From: Flagellimonas_A sp039592695
Lineage (GTDB): Bacteria; Bacteroidota; Bacteroidia; Flavobacteriales; Flavobacteriaceae
Direction of reading: 5' to 3'
NCBI RefSeq assembly: GCF_039592695.1
Contig: NZ_JBBUTK010000002.1
Location: forward strand, 620,001-684,000
DNA length: 64,000 nt
Shown here: piece by piece, positions 7,944 to 16,993 of the stretch
Layout of the letters: every line of letters begins with the position of its first letter
Numbering within the stretch: position 1 is the stretch's first letter
The notes under the pieces: model-generated
Seen by the model: only the letters and a program-made list of their open reading frames with translations
Databases searched by the model: none
What the model was told of the DNA's origin: nothing
Made by a program: the position numbers and the translations under genes

Positions 7944-10610
7944 ATGAGAACGACCACCATCCTTACTCTTTTTTTATCTCAATTTATTGTTTTTGTCAAC
8001 GCCCAAGAATCAAAAGAGCCAAAACCGGCTCCTGAATTTATTCCAAAAAAAATCTACTCCACCTTACAGGTCAACGGTCAAGAACCCCCTATTATGGATG
8101 GTAAATTGAACGACCCGGTTTGGGACATCGTTGATTGGGCCGGTGATTACATAGAAAATCGACCAGATGAGAACACCCCACCAAGCTATCAGACCAGATT
8201 TAAAATTGTTTACGACAGCAAATACCTCTATATAGGTGTGCGATGCTTTGATGCCGAACCCGAAAATATTGTCAGGAGGATGTCTCGGCGTGATGGTTTT
8301 GATGGCGACTGGGTCGAATTCAATATTGACAGTTACCATGACAAGCGAACCGCCTTTTCGTTTACGGTCACTGCGGCAGGGGTGAAAGGAGACGAGCTGG
8401 TCTCAGAAAATGGCAATAATTGGGACGATAGTTGGAATCCCATTTGGTACACCAAAACCAATATCGATGATGATGGATGGACGGCAGAGCTGAAGATTCC
8501 GTTCAGTCAAATAAAATTCAGCAAAGAAGAAAACCCTGTTTGGGGGCTGCAATCCACACGGCGTTTCTTTAGGGAAGAAGAACGTTCGCTTTGGCAGCGC
8601 GTACCCTTGGATGCCCCAGGTTGGGTCAGTGAATTTGGCGAACTGCATGGATTGAAAAACATTGAACCGCAAAAACAGCTTGAAATACAGCCTTATACGG
8701 TAGCCAGCGGCGAAACCTATGAGGCCGAAGAGGGCAATCCGTTTCGGGATGGCAATGAAACAGATTTGAATGTGGGCTTGGATGCCAAAATCGGCATCAC
8801 CAATGACCTGACCTTAGATTTGACCGTAAATCCTGATTTTGGACAGGTTGAGGCTGATCCTTCTGCCATTGCGTTGGATGGTTTTCAGATTTTCTTTAGG
8901 GAACAGCGCCCTTTCTTCGTTGAGAACAACAACATCTTTGACTTTCGGCTTTCTCAATCACAGGCGGGCAACACGTTTGGGTCAGATAACATTTTTTACA
9001 GCCGACGCATAGGTAGAAATCCACAAGGGTCTCCCGATACTGAAGATGGCGAGTTTGTCGACATCCCCGAAAACACACAAATCATCGGAGCTGCAAAGTT
9101 CAGTGGAAAGACGCAAGATGGTTGGGCAATCGGGGTGTTAGAGAGTGTGACCGCACGAAAATTCGCCACGGTAGACAACAATGGCGAACGGCGTAAAGAA
9201 GTGGTCGAACCCTTGACGAACTATTTTGTGGGCAGGTTACAAAAAGACTTCAATGATCGAAACTCGTATATCGGTGGAATTTTTACAGCGGTGAATCGTG
9301 ATTTTCTGACCGAAAACATCAGTTTTCTGCACCGTCAAGCCTACACTGGCGGGTTTGATTTTAAACACCAATGGAACAATCGCGATTGGTACGTGGGGGG
9401 CAATATTAATTGGAGCCATGTTCGCGGCAGCGAAGAGGCGATACAGAATACCCAGGAATCCATCACCCACTTGTTTCAAAGGGTCGATGCTGACCACGTG
9501 AATGTAGATGAAGATAAAACCTCTCTGACGGGCACCGGCGGTAATTTACAACTGGGCAAGGTGGGCGATGGCCACTTTATGTTCGAAACAGGGGGTACAT
9601 GGCGTTCACCAGAATTGGAGTTGAACGATATTGGTTTTCAACGTGAATCTGATGATATTAGGCATTATACCTGGGTGGGCTACCGAACCCTGAAACCAGA
9701 TAGCACGTTTAGAAGGGTGGGTATCAATTACAACCATTGGAGTGCGTGGGATTTTGGGGGCAACCATAACTATTTACAGTTCAACACCAATAGCTGGCAA
9801 AACTGGAAAAACAACTGGTTCTCAAATCTTGGGTTCAACTATGCCCCAATTCAGTATTCAAACTTCGCTTTGAGAGGCGGGCCACGGCTGCGAAGGTCCC
9901 CGTGGATGAGTTTTTGGAACGGAATCAGAACAGACAACCGAAAAAAATTACGTTTCAATGTATTCCATAACGGACGAAAGGCACTTGACAACTCTATCAG
10001 GTCATACTACATAGAGGCAGGATTCACTTACCAACCTATAGACGCCCTACGAGTTTCTGCCTTTCCATCATTCAATATCAATCTTGATAGATTACAGTTC
10101 ATTGACAATATTGATACCGATGATGGTGTACGGTATTTGAATGGTGAAATAGATCAGCGTACCATAAGTATGTCTTTCCGTCTCAACTATAATATCAATC
10201 CAAACTTGACGATACAATATTGGGGCCAACCGTTTATATCAAGGGGTAGGTATTCTAACTTTAAGCATGTGACAGATGCCACCGCAAAGCAGTTTGAAGA
10301 CCGATTTTTACAATATGATGCCAATCAAGTGGTGTTGGCAGATGATGATTACAGTGTAGATGAAGATTTGGATGGGACTACGGATTTCACGTTCGGCAAC
10401 CCTGATTTCTCTTTTGTGCAATTTCGTTCCAATCTGGTGATTCGGTGGGAGTACATACCCGGCTCTGAAATCTTCTTGGTGTGGTCGCAAGATGTATCAC
10501 GTTCCGGAGACCCCACTGCCGGATTGTTCGATAGTTTGAATGACAACATTTTCGGGCAGACCCCCCAGAACATCTTTTTGTTGAAAGCGACCTACCGATT
10601 CGTTTTTTGA
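7944..10610 (+). CDS. DUF5916 outer-membrane protein with CBM9-like domain
   Basis: Protein of 888 residues with a signal peptide at about 1-20 (ends VFVNAQ). Residues about 38-230 resemble the carbohydrate-binding CBM9-like fold (MDGKLNDPVWDIVDW, YLYIGVRCFD). The rest is a DUF5916-type region rich in aromatic beta-strands that ends in Phe (KATYRFVF), the signature of an outer-membrane beta-barrel. Such proteins are common in Bacteroidota but their substrate is not established. It is monocistronic or followed by the lipoprotein at 10668. The 170 nt upstream show no further feature. Confidence 0.8.
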   Translation: MRTTTILTLFLSQFIVFVNAQESKEPKPAPEFIPKKIYSTLQVNGQEPPIMDGKLNDPVWDIVDWAGDYIENRPDENTPPSYQTRFKIVYDSKYLYIGVRCFDAEPENIVRRMSRRDGFDGDWVEFNIDSYHDKRTAFSFTVTAAGVKGDELVSENGNNWDDSWNPIWYTKTNIDDDGWTAELKIPFSQIKFSKEENPVWGLQSTRRFFREEERSLWQRVPLDAPGWVSEFGELHGLKNIEPQKQLEIQPYTVASGETYEAEEGNPFRDGNETDLNVGLDAKIGITNDLTLDLTVNPDFGQVEADPSAIALDGFQIFFREQRPFFVENNNIFDFRLSQSQAGNTFGSDNIFYSRRIGRNPQGSPDTEDGEFVDIPENTQIIGAAKFSGKTQDGWAIGVLESVTARKFATVDNNGERRKEVVEPLTNYFVGRLQKDFNDRNSYIGGIFTAVNRDFLTENISFLHRQAYTGGFDFKHQWNNRDWYVGGNINWSHVRGSEEAIQNTQESITHLFQRVDADHVNVDEDKTSLTGTGGNLQLGKVGDGHFMFETGGTWRSPELELNDIGFQRESDDIRHYTWVGYRTLKPDSTFRRVGINYNHWSAWDFGGNHNYLQFNTNSWQNWKNNWFSNLGFNYAPIQYSNFALRGGPRLRRSPWMSFWNGIRTDNRKKLRFNVFHNGRKALDNSIRSYYIEAGFTYQPIDALRVSAFPSFNINLDRLQFIDNIDTDDGVRYLNGEIDQRTISMSFRLNYNINPNLTIQYWGQPFISRGRYSNFKHVTDATAKQFEDRFLQYDANQVVLADDDYSVDEDLDGTTDFTFGNPDFSFVQFRSNLVIRWEYIPGSEIFLVWSQDVSRSGDPTAGLFDSLNDNIFGQTPQNIFLLKATYRFVF

Positions 10611-10667
10611 TGCATTTACACTATAAATCACAATTCTTCGTTTAGGGTACACACCCCAAAAATCAAC

Positions 10668-11168
10668 ATGATGAAAAATAATTGGATTTTAGCCGCTGTT
10701 TTTTCAGCAATACTGTTCTCGTGTTCAAGTGACAGTGACGACAACGATGGCGAAATGTTGGATTCAAACACGCTGGTGGGAACATGGGAAATGACCGAAG
10801 TAAGGTTTGCCGACAGCAACAACACAAGCTTGAACCTAGTATTGGAAATTGCCAATAACCTGATTGAAGAAGATTGTGACATATTAACACTAACTTTTAA
10901 TTCAGATGGAACAGCGGTTTCAGAAAGTAAATTGAACAACTTTGATGTTGGTGCAGTAGGCACTGGCCTTTCCGTTCCTTGTCCTGAAAGTACTGACTCA
11001 GAAACCACTACTTGGGATTTGGAAGGAAATCAACTGACCTTTATTGATAGTGATATGATGGAGGAAACCATTACCGTTGATTTAAATGGCGACACACTCA
11101 TTGTTGATGGTGTCGACTTTGATGAAAATAATTTAGAAGGCACGGAAATTATATTCACCAGACAGTAA
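10668..11168 (+). CDS. Small lipocalin-like lipoprotein
   Basis: Predicted lipoprotein of 166 residues. The signal ends at the lipobox ILFSC, followed by an acidic Ser/Asp-rich stretch (SSDSDDNDGE) like a lipoprotein export signal of Bacteroidota. The mature part begins LVGTWEMTEV and contains LTLTFNSDGTAV and TWDLEGNQLTF, typical of the small lipocalin-like beta-barrel lipoproteins of this phylum. Two ATGs (10668, 10671) are possible. Ligand unknown. Confidence 0.75.
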   Translation: MMKNNWILAAVFSAILFSCSSDSDDNDGEMLDSNTLVGTWEMTEVRFADSNNTSLNLVLEIANNLIEEDCDILTLTFNSDGTAVSESKLNNFDVGAVGTGLSVPCPESTDSETTTWDLEGNQLTFIDSDMMEETITVDLNGDTLIVDGVDFDENNLEGTEIIFTRQ

Positions 11169-11189
11169 AAGTTTTATAAGAATTTTTTG

Positions 11190-11218
11190 AAAGGGCCCAT
11201 TGAATTCAATGGGCCTTT
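11190..11218. terminator. Bidirectional terminator overlapping a stop codon
   Basis: Near-perfect inverted repeat: AAAGGGCCCATTGAA (11190-11204) and TTCAATGGGCCTTT (11205-11218), with one unpaired G. A T-tract follows on the plus strand and a run of A/T precedes it. It serves the convergent lipoprotein gene and the tyrosine operon. The aminotransferase TGA (11206-11208) and its last codons lie inside the stem. Confidence 0.85.
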
Positions 11219-12309
11219 ATTTTTTTGAGCGCATTAACCAACGCTTCATTGGCTTCTTGGTCACCGATGGTAATGCGTACCTTTCCTGGAGCGCCAAATT
11301 GCGAAACAGGCCTGACCATAATGCCCTCTTGCATGAGCTTATCGGTAAATTCCATTTCAGGTAAAGGTGGGTCAATGATGAAAAAGTTTGCTTGACTGGG
11401 CCAATACTTGATTCCGAGCGCAGCGAAGGAATCTGATAAATACTGCCTTCCCTCTCGCACGGTCTTGACCGTCTTTTCAACAAACAGTTTATCATTCAAC
11501 GCGCCAATGGCCGCTTCGATAGAGGTGAGCGGTAACAAGAATGGCTTGTGAATGAGTCTGAGGTAGTTTGCAATCTTTGCCGTGGTATAGCAATAGCCAA
11601 TACGTTGGCCTGCAAGCCCATACGTTTTTGAAAAACTGTTCAATCCCAAAATATTGTAGCCCTGTTTCACATAGGGAAGGGCCGTGACATAATCTTCTGC
11701 ATCTGCAAAATGGCGGTAGACTTCGTCGAAGACTACCAAAATGTTTTTTGGGATACGTTCTAGAAAATCCTCTAAAACAGCTTTCGGAATATAGGTTCCC
11801 GTTGGGTTGTTGGGGCTGGTAAGAAATACAATTTTGGTCTTTGCGGTAATGGCACTTAAAATTTCCTCGGCATCCAAAGCGTAATCGGGTTCCAACAGTC
11901 GAACATCAACTTGCTTGGCACCGTACCATCTCGAAAAAACGGAATAGGGCAAAAAACAGGGATTTGAAAAAATGACCTCATCGCCATCATTGATGAAAGC
12001 CCTCAAAATCATATCGATGATTTCAGAGCCGCTGTTGCCCGTGATGAATTGGTCAGCGCCTAATTGATTGTCAAAGTCATTGGCAAGGGCTTCCCGTAAA
12101 CGGATATCGGTCTGGTCAGGATAGATATCGATCAGATCGATGGCTTTTTTCATGCCCTCAAGGGCTTTCGGCGAAGCCCCCAATGGGTTTTCATTAGAGG
12201 ATAGCTTGTAGATTTTTTTTGTGGAAGCGGGAATGTTCTTTCCACCTTTATAGACCTCTTTTGGTTCGAGATGAGGTTTGAAAATTGATTCGATTCCGTT
12301 TTTCATCAA
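11206..12309 (-). CDS. HisC-like aminotransferase of the tyrosine operon
   Basis: PLP-dependent class I/II aminotransferase of 367 residues. Motifs: substrate loop YKLSSNENPLGASP near residue 32, FLTSPNNPTGTY, VVFDEVYRHF, and the PLP-lysine in NSFSKTYGLAGQRIGY. Sequence style is that of histidinol-phosphate aminotransferase. However, it overlaps the flavin-reductase-like gene by 4 nt and is last in the operon hppD-hmgA-fahA. I infer that it transaminates tyrosine (or phenylalanine) to the 4-hydroxyphenylpyruvate used by hppD. A true HisC role cannot be excluded, but no his genes are nearby. Confidence 0.85.
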   Translation of the reverse strand: MMKNGIESIFKPHLEPKEVYKGGKNIPASTKKIYKLSSNENPLGASPKALEGMKKAIDLIDIYPDQTDIRLREALANDFDNQLGADQFITGNSGSEIIDMILRAFINDGDEVIFSNPCFLPYSVFSRWYGAKQVDVRLLEPDYALDAEEILSAITAKTKIVFLTSPNNPTGTYIPKAVLEDFLERIPKNILVVFDEVYRHFADAEDYVTALPYVKQGYNILGLNSFSKTYGLAGQRIGYCYTTAKIANYLRLIHKPFLLPLTSIEAAIGALNDKLFVEKTVKTVREGRQYLSDSFAALGIKYWPSQANFFIIDPPLPEMEFTDKLMQEGIMVRPVSQFGAPGKVRITIGDQEANEALVNALKKIKAH

Positions 12310-13172
12310 TCCAATTGTTCTGAGTACAACAATAAGGCCAGTGCTTTTTCAGTGTCACCGGCATCCAAGATTTCTTTGGCTCTTTCGTGTAAAAATTCTT
12401 TTGAATCGGTATCGAACAATAGTCCAGCGGTTTCAACTTCCTTAGGTGATGGCAGTTTTTCCACATTCCCTAAACGCCCCAGATTATTTCCTGTTAAGAT
12501 TTCGCTTTCGCGGATGCCCTCAGGAAGCGCATCGACCCCGATACCTTTGGTCCGAATCGGCTTCGGAATTTCAAAAAGTGCTTCACCATTGGCGCGTACA
12601 TACCAACTACCGCCCATTCTTCCTACCAAATCCAATTTTTTGGTGTCCAACTGTCCGTCGATGAGGTAGTTTTCATTGATATGGATGAGTTCCACTTTGG
12701 CCAAAATCAGGTTGCCCGCCCCAGGCAGTTCTGCCAACTCGATGACCTCTTGTACGATGCACTCAAACGAAACTGGGGCTTCACCCACTCTTGGCGGCCT
12801 GACTTTTTCGCTGGGCACTTGGGTAAAACCAGCTTTGATAAATTCATTCATCCCTTTGTCATACGCCGTGCTCGAAAGTGACATTTGCTCTACGATGTCG
12901 TGGTTCACGATGTTGATGACGACCTCAGGAACTTCCTTGACATTTTGATGGGAATGTTTTGTGCTGTTATCGCGCCCACTTCGTGCTGGTGAAAAAATCA
13001 TGATAGGAGGATTCGAACTGAACACATTGAAAAAACTAAACGGACTCAGATTTACATTCCCTTCTTTATCAACAGTGCTGGCAAAGCAAATGGGCCGGGG
13101 TGCCACAGCTGACAACAAATAGCTGTGCAGCTCGGGTTGGGATATGTCGTTTGGGTTGATGGTTTTTATCAT
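12306..13172 (-). CDS. Flavin reductase family protein
   Basis: Protein of 288 residues of the FMN-binding split-barrel flavin reductase family. Motifs: LLSAVAPRPICFASTVDKEG, NLSPFSFFNVFSSNPPIMIF and a later FECIVQEV. I chose ATG 13172 (MIKTINPND) because the longer frame upstream runs into an intergenic repeat. The C-terminal 60 residues form an extra helical region. It sits between fahA and the aminotransferase in the tyrosine operon. Its reaction in the pathway is not known; FMN reduction or flavin-dependent chemistry on an aromatic intermediate are both open. Confidence 0.85.
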   Translation of the reverse strand: MIKTINPNDISQPELHSYLLSAVAPRPICFASTVDKEGNVNLSPFSFFNVFSSNPPIMIFSPARSGRDNSTKHSHQNVKEVPEVVINIVNHDIVEQMSLSSTAYDKGMNEFIKAGFTQVPSEKVRPPRVGEAPVSFECIVQEVIELAELPGAGNLILAKVELIHINENYLIDGQLDTKKLDLVGRMGGSWYVRANGEALFEIPKPIRTKGIGVDALPEGIRESEILTGNNLGRLGNVEKLPSPKEVETAGLLFDTDSKEFLHERAKEILDAGDTEKALALLLYSEQLD

Positions 13173-13180
13173 AACTTTTC

Positions 13181-13249
13181 TGTCATGTCGAGCGCAGTCG
13201 AGACACAAGAAAAGTTTGGGTTGCCATTTCGACTGCGCTCAATGTGACA
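13181..13249. repeat. Inverted pair of TGAGCGCAGTCGA repeats
   Basis: Two copies of the family in opposite orientation: 13181-13203 (core GAGCGCAGTCGA) and 13227-13249 (core TCGACTGCGCTC). They are separated by 23 nt that also carry AGTTTGGG, paired with CCCAAACT just beyond the second copy. Transcribed, this would be a very long hairpin inside the fahA/flavin reductase gap. The same family occurs singly at 1504, 27224 and 28351. Confidence 0.85.
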
Positions 13250-13264
13250 TCCCAAACTTTACAA

Positions 13265-14485
13265 TTATTTAGCTGGCAACACTTTGGTGCTTACTTCACC
13301 AAAACCTACACGTTGTCCGTCTTTTTCGGCATAGCCACGCATCGTCACTGTATCGCCATCGTTAATGAATTTTCGTTCTGTACCATCCTTCATTTTTAAA
13401 GGCTTGGTGCCCATCCATGCCAATTCGAGCATTGAGCCATACGAATCTTCACTTTTTCCTGAAATGGTGCCTGAGGCCATCATATCACCCACATTGATGT
13501 TACAGCCATTTACGGTGTGGTGCGCCAATTGTTGGGCCATATTCCAGTACATATATTTGAAATTACTGTGGCAAACAGTAGTTTCTTTACTGCCTTCAGG
13601 GGTTATGCCCACTTCAAGATTGATGTCATAGTTCTTTTCTCCTTCATATTGCAGATACGGAAGCACTTCTGGAGTTTGTTCCGGTCCTTCCACCCGAAAA
13701 GGTTCCAAAGCTTCCAAGGTGACAATCCATGGTGAGATGGAAGAGGCAAAATTCTTTGCAAGAAATGGACCCAGTGGCACGTACTCCCATTTTTGGATGT
13801 CACGGGCCGACCAGTCGTTAAACAGTACTAATCCGAAGATATAGTCCTCAGCTTCGGCGGTTGAGACCGATTCACTCAAATGAGTGTTCCTTCCAGTGAT
13901 AAAGCCCATTTCCAACTCAAAATCCAATCGCTGTGATGGGCCAAAAACCGGTGTGTCACTATCATTGGGTTTGGTCTGCCCCTTAGGTCTATGAATCGCC
14001 TCGCCGCTTACTATGATTGAACTGGCCCTACCGTGATAGCCCACGGGAATATGCTTCCAGTTGGGCAACAGTGCATTGTTCGGGTCGCGGAACATGGTGC
14101 CCACATTGGTGGCATGCTCGATGCTCGAATAAAAGTCGGTATAGTCACCGACATAGACCGGCATGTGCATCTGTGCTTCTGATTGCTTGACGAACAATTC
14201 AGGGTTGTTCGCCAAAACCGAGTTGTCGTCTTGAAGCCAATGTTGGATATTTTTACGCACTTTTTTAGTGATATCCTTCCCCAAAGAAATGAAATCGTTG
14301 AGCGCTTCTTTTTCAAAAACCGCGGTGTTGAAATCAAAAACATCAAGCTCAGCTACTGCAGCGAGGTCTAAAATATGCTCACCTATGGCAACACCAGCAC
14401 GTGGACTTCTATCTTTGGTCGAAAATATTCCAAAGGGAATGTTATGGATTGAAAAATCTGAGTTTTCGGGTATGTCTATAATCAT
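13265..14485 (-). CDS. fahA: Fumarylacetoacetase
   Basis: Fumarylacetoacetate hydrolase (406 residues), last step of tyrosine breakdown, yielding fumarate and acetoacetate. Metal and catalytic motifs are present: DYTDFYSSIEHATNVG (Asp ligand and catalytic His), FELEMGFITG (two Glu ligands) and NDWSARDIQKWEYVPLGPF (Asp ligand). Length matches the eukaryote-like FAH class. It lies between hmgA and the flavin reductase gene, all on the minus strand. Confidence 0.95.
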   Translation of the reverse strand: MIIDIPENSDFSIHNIPFGIFSTKDRSPRAGVAIGEHILDLAAVAELDVFDFNTAVFEKEALNDFISLGKDITKKVRKNIQHWLQDDNSVLANNPELFVKQSEAQMHMPVYVGDYTDFYSSIEHATNVGTMFRDPNNALLPNWKHIPVGYHGRASSIIVSGEAIHRPKGQTKPNDSDTPVFGPSQRLDFELEMGFITGRNTHLSESVSTAEAEDYIFGLVLFNDWSARDIQKWEYVPLGPFLAKNFASSISPWIVTLEALEPFRVEGPEQTPEVLPYLQYEGEKNYDINLEVGITPEGSKETTVCHSNFKYMYWNMAQQLAHHTVNGCNINVGDMMASGTISGKSEDSYGSMLELAWMGTKPLKMKDGTERKFINDGDTVTMRGYAEKDGQRVGFGEVSTKVLPAK

Positions 14486-14507
14486 ATTAGTTTAGATATG
14501 AGATTTG

Positions 14508-14583
14508 AGACATTAGATATTAGACTTATTGTCGAAAGGTTAGAACTTGTTGTCTCACGTCTAAAATCTAACATCTAAGGTCT
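14508..14583. repeat. Long imperfect inverted repeat of TTAGA units
   Basis: The gap between hmgA and fahA holds AGACATTAGATATTAGAC (14508-14525) and its inverted counterpart GTCTAAAATCTAACATCTAA, continuing to 14583. The second arm has an 8-nt insertion relative to the first. The structure is AT-rich, built of TTAGA(T/C) words and not followed by a clear terminator tract. Confidence 0.7.
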
Positions 14584-14588
14584 ATTTT

Positions 14589-15746
14589 TTACTCCAACCA
14601 AGACTTATAATACTTGCCATCATCAATCTTAAGCGCATTTTCAGTGACTTGCAATGGTTTGAACGTATCGATCATCACGGCCAGCTCTTCGGTGGCTTTT
14701 TTACCAATGCTTGCCTCATACGTGCCAGGATGCGGCCCATGCGGAATACCCGCAGGATGCAGTGAAATGTAACCCGGACCAATGCCCGTACGACTCATAA
14801 AATCGCCATCAACATAGTACAACACTTCGTCAGAGTCAATGTTTGAGTGGTTGTAAGGAGCGGGTATCGCTTTCGGGTGATAGTCGTACAATCTTGGGCA
14901 GAACGAGCAGACCACAAAAGCTCCCGTTTCAAATGTCTGGTGCACCGGTGGCGGTTGGTGCACACGGCCTGTAATGGGCTCAAAATTGTGGATGGAGAAT
15001 CCGTACGGAAAGTTGTAACCATCCCACCCTACAACATCAAAGGGATGTGTGGCGTATGTTAGGTTATGCAACATGCCCTGTTTTTTGATTTTTATCAAAA
15101 ACTCGCCTTTTTCATCGATGGCTTCCAAATCTTGTGGCAATTTATAGTCGCGTTCACAGAAAGGGGAATGCTCCAACAATTGCCCAAACCAATTTCGGTA
15201 GCGTTTTGGGGTATAGATGGGGTGGAACGATTCTGCATACAAAATCCGGTTGTCCTCCGAATTGAACTCAATTTGATAGATCATTCCGCGGGGAATGATG
15301 AGGTAATCACCATACTCAAAAGGAATATTGCCCAAAAAGGTCTTCAGCGTGCCCGAGCCTTTGTGGATGAAAAGCATCTCATCGGCATCCGAATTTTTGT
15401 AGAAATAGTCGGTCAGCGACTTTTTTGGTGCTGCCAACCCGATATGTACATCATTGTTCACCAAAAGGGGTTCCCGGGCTTCCAAAAAATCGTCTTTTGG
15501 TTTCACGTCAAAACCAATCAATTTTCTAGAGGTGATGTTTTTTTCCACCGCAATTTTCGGGCTCACATCCAAAGGCCTCCCAATTTCCTTTACCTGGGTG
15601 GGGCGGTGAATGTGGTACAACAACGATGACATGCCGTCAAAACCGATGGTGCCGAACAATTGCTCATAGTAAAGGCTGCCATCCGGCTTTTCAAATTGGG
15701 TGTGCCGCTTCTGCGGAATTTTTCCTAATCTGTGATATATGGGCAT
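14589..15746 (-). CDS. hmgA: Homogentisate 1,2-dioxygenase
   Basis: Iron(II) dioxygenase that opens homogentisate to maleylacetoacetate (385 residues). Cupin features include GDYLIIPRGMIYQIEF, HNFEPITGRVHQPPPVHQTF and ISLHPAGIPHGPHPGTYE, which supply the His/Glu iron ligands. It is shorter than the human enzyme, in line with bacterial forms. It is second in the tyrosine operon. No maleylacetoacetate isomerase gene is visible in the window. Confidence 0.95.
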   Translation of the reverse strand: MPIYHRLGKIPQKRHTQFEKPDGSLYYEQLFGTIGFDGMSSLLYHIHRPTQVKEIGRPLDVSPKIAVEKNITSRKLIGFDVKPKDDFLEAREPLLVNNDVHIGLAAPKKSLTDYFYKNSDADEMLFIHKGSGTLKTFLGNIPFEYGDYLIIPRGMIYQIEFNSEDNRILYAESFHPIYTPKRYRNWFGQLLEHSPFCERDYKLPQDLEAIDEKGEFLIKIKKQGMLHNLTYATHPFDVVGWDGYNFPYGFSIHNFEPITGRVHQPPPVHQTFETGAFVVCSFCPRLYDYHPKAIPAPYNHSNIDSDEVLYYVDGDFMSRTGIGPGYISLHPAGIPHGPHPGTYEASIGKKATEELAVMIDTFKPLQVTENALKIDDGKYYKSWLE

Positions 15747-15754
15747 TTCTTTTT

Positions 15755-15820
15755 GAGTTTAGAGTTCAGAATTTAGAGTTTAGAGTTGCATTTCATAACT
15801 CAGCACTCATAACTCATAAC
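15755..15820. repeat. Simple repeats GAGTTTAGAGTT / AACTCATAACTCA
   Basis: The 78-nt gap between hppD and hmgA consists of degenerate tandem TTTAGAGTT words (15755-15787), then AACTCA words (15797-15820). The words are partly complementary (GAGTT/AACTC), so the transcript could fold. No promoter box is evident, so hmgA is probably read through from hppD. Confidence 0.65.
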
Positions 15821-15824
15821 TAAA

Positions 15825-16958
15825 TTAATGCAAAGTGCCTCGAAGCTCCTGCTCGCGTTCAATCGCTTCAAAGAGTGCCTTAAAGTTACCTTTTCCGAAC
15901 GATTGTGCACCCTTTCTTTGAATGATTTCAAAGAACATGGTCGGTCTTGGCTCTACGGGGCGGGTAAAAATCTGCAGCAGATAACCCTCGTCATCACGGT
16001 CGACCAAGATGCCAAGCTCACGAAGTGGAGCAATATCCTCATCAATTTCACCCACTCTATCGGTCACCGCTTCGTAATAAGTGTCGGGCACACGCAAAAA
16101 TTCAACGCCACGGCTGCGCAAATCACGAACCGTTTTGATGATGTCGTCAGTAGCGACGGCGATGTGCTGCACCCCCTCGCCCTCATAAAAATCGAGGTAC
16201 TCTTCAACCTGGGATTTTTTCTTACCCTCAGCCGGTTCGTTGATAGGGAATTTGATTCTACCGTTGCCGTTGCTCATTACCTTGCTCATCAGAGCCGTGT
16301 ATTCGGTAGAGATATCGTTGTCGTCAAAAGATAGAATGTTGACAAAGCCCATGACTTTTTCGTAGAAAGAGACCCATTCGTTCATGCGGTTCCAACCTAC
16401 ATTGCCCACCATGTGGTCCACATATTTGAGTCCTGTAGGGGCAGGATTGTAATCAGGTGTTTCCCATTTTACATAACCCGGTAAGAAGATGCCCTCGTAA
16501 TCTTTACGTTCTACAAAAATGTGTACGGTCTCGCCGTAGGTGTGAATTCCCGACCGTACTACTTTACCGTGGTCATCCTTTTCAACCTTAGGCTCCATAT
16601 ATGATTTGGCACCATTGGCCACAGCCGTCTCATAGGCATACGTGGCATTATCGACCCAAAGGGCGACGACCTTGACACCATCACCATGGTTGTCAATGTG
16701 CTTTCCGATGTCGGTGCCGCTTTTTAGGGGAGAGGTGAGCACCAAACGAATTTTATCTTGCACCACCACATAGCTTTCGCGGTCTTTGAGTCCGGTTTCC
16801 AGTCCGGCATAGGCATACGATTGAAATCCAAATGCGGTCTTGTAAAAGTGTGCAGCCTGCTTTGAATTGCCAACATACAGTTCAATATAATCGGTGCCAT
16901 TGATGGGCATGAAGTCTTTGGCTTCATTGTGAATTTTGGGTATGGCTGTTGTCTCCAT
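15825..16958 (-). CDS. hppD: 4-hydroxyphenylpyruvate dioxygenase
   Basis: HPPD (377 residues) converts 4-hydroxyphenylpyruvate to homogentisate. It has two glyoxalase-like domains. The iron ligands are in KYVDHMVGNV (His), EGVQHIAVAT (His) and PTMFFEIIQRKG (Glu), all intact. The conserved C-terminal GNFKALFEAIEREQ is present. It is first in the minus-strand tyrosine operon and is preceded by a -7 box and palindrome facing the divergent MarR gene. Confidence 0.96.
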   Translation of the reverse strand: METTAIPKIHNEAKDFMPINGTDYIELYVGNSKQAAHFYKTAFGFQSYAYAGLETGLKDRESYVVVQDKIRLVLTSPLKSGTDIGKHIDNHGDGVKVVALWVDNATYAYETAVANGAKSYMEPKVEKDDHGKVVRSGIHTYGETVHIFVERKDYEGIFLPGYVKWETPDYNPAPTGLKYVDHMVGNVGWNRMNEWVSFYEKVMGFVNILSFDDNDISTEYTALMSKVMSNGNGRIKFPINEPAEGKKKSQVEEYLDFYEGEGVQHIAVATDDIIKTVRDLRSRGVEFLRVPDTYYEAVTDRVGEIDEDIAPLRELGILVDRDDEGYLLQIFTRPVEPRPTMFFEIIQRKGAQSFGKGNFKALFEAIEREQELRGTLH

Positions 16959-16993
16959 GAAATGATATGTTTTTGAGATTTAATCCAATTTTG

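Noticed and set aside
15066..15629. 187-residue plus-strand frame opposite hmgA
   Set aside because: Antisense shadow of homogentisate dioxygenase; no family motifs.
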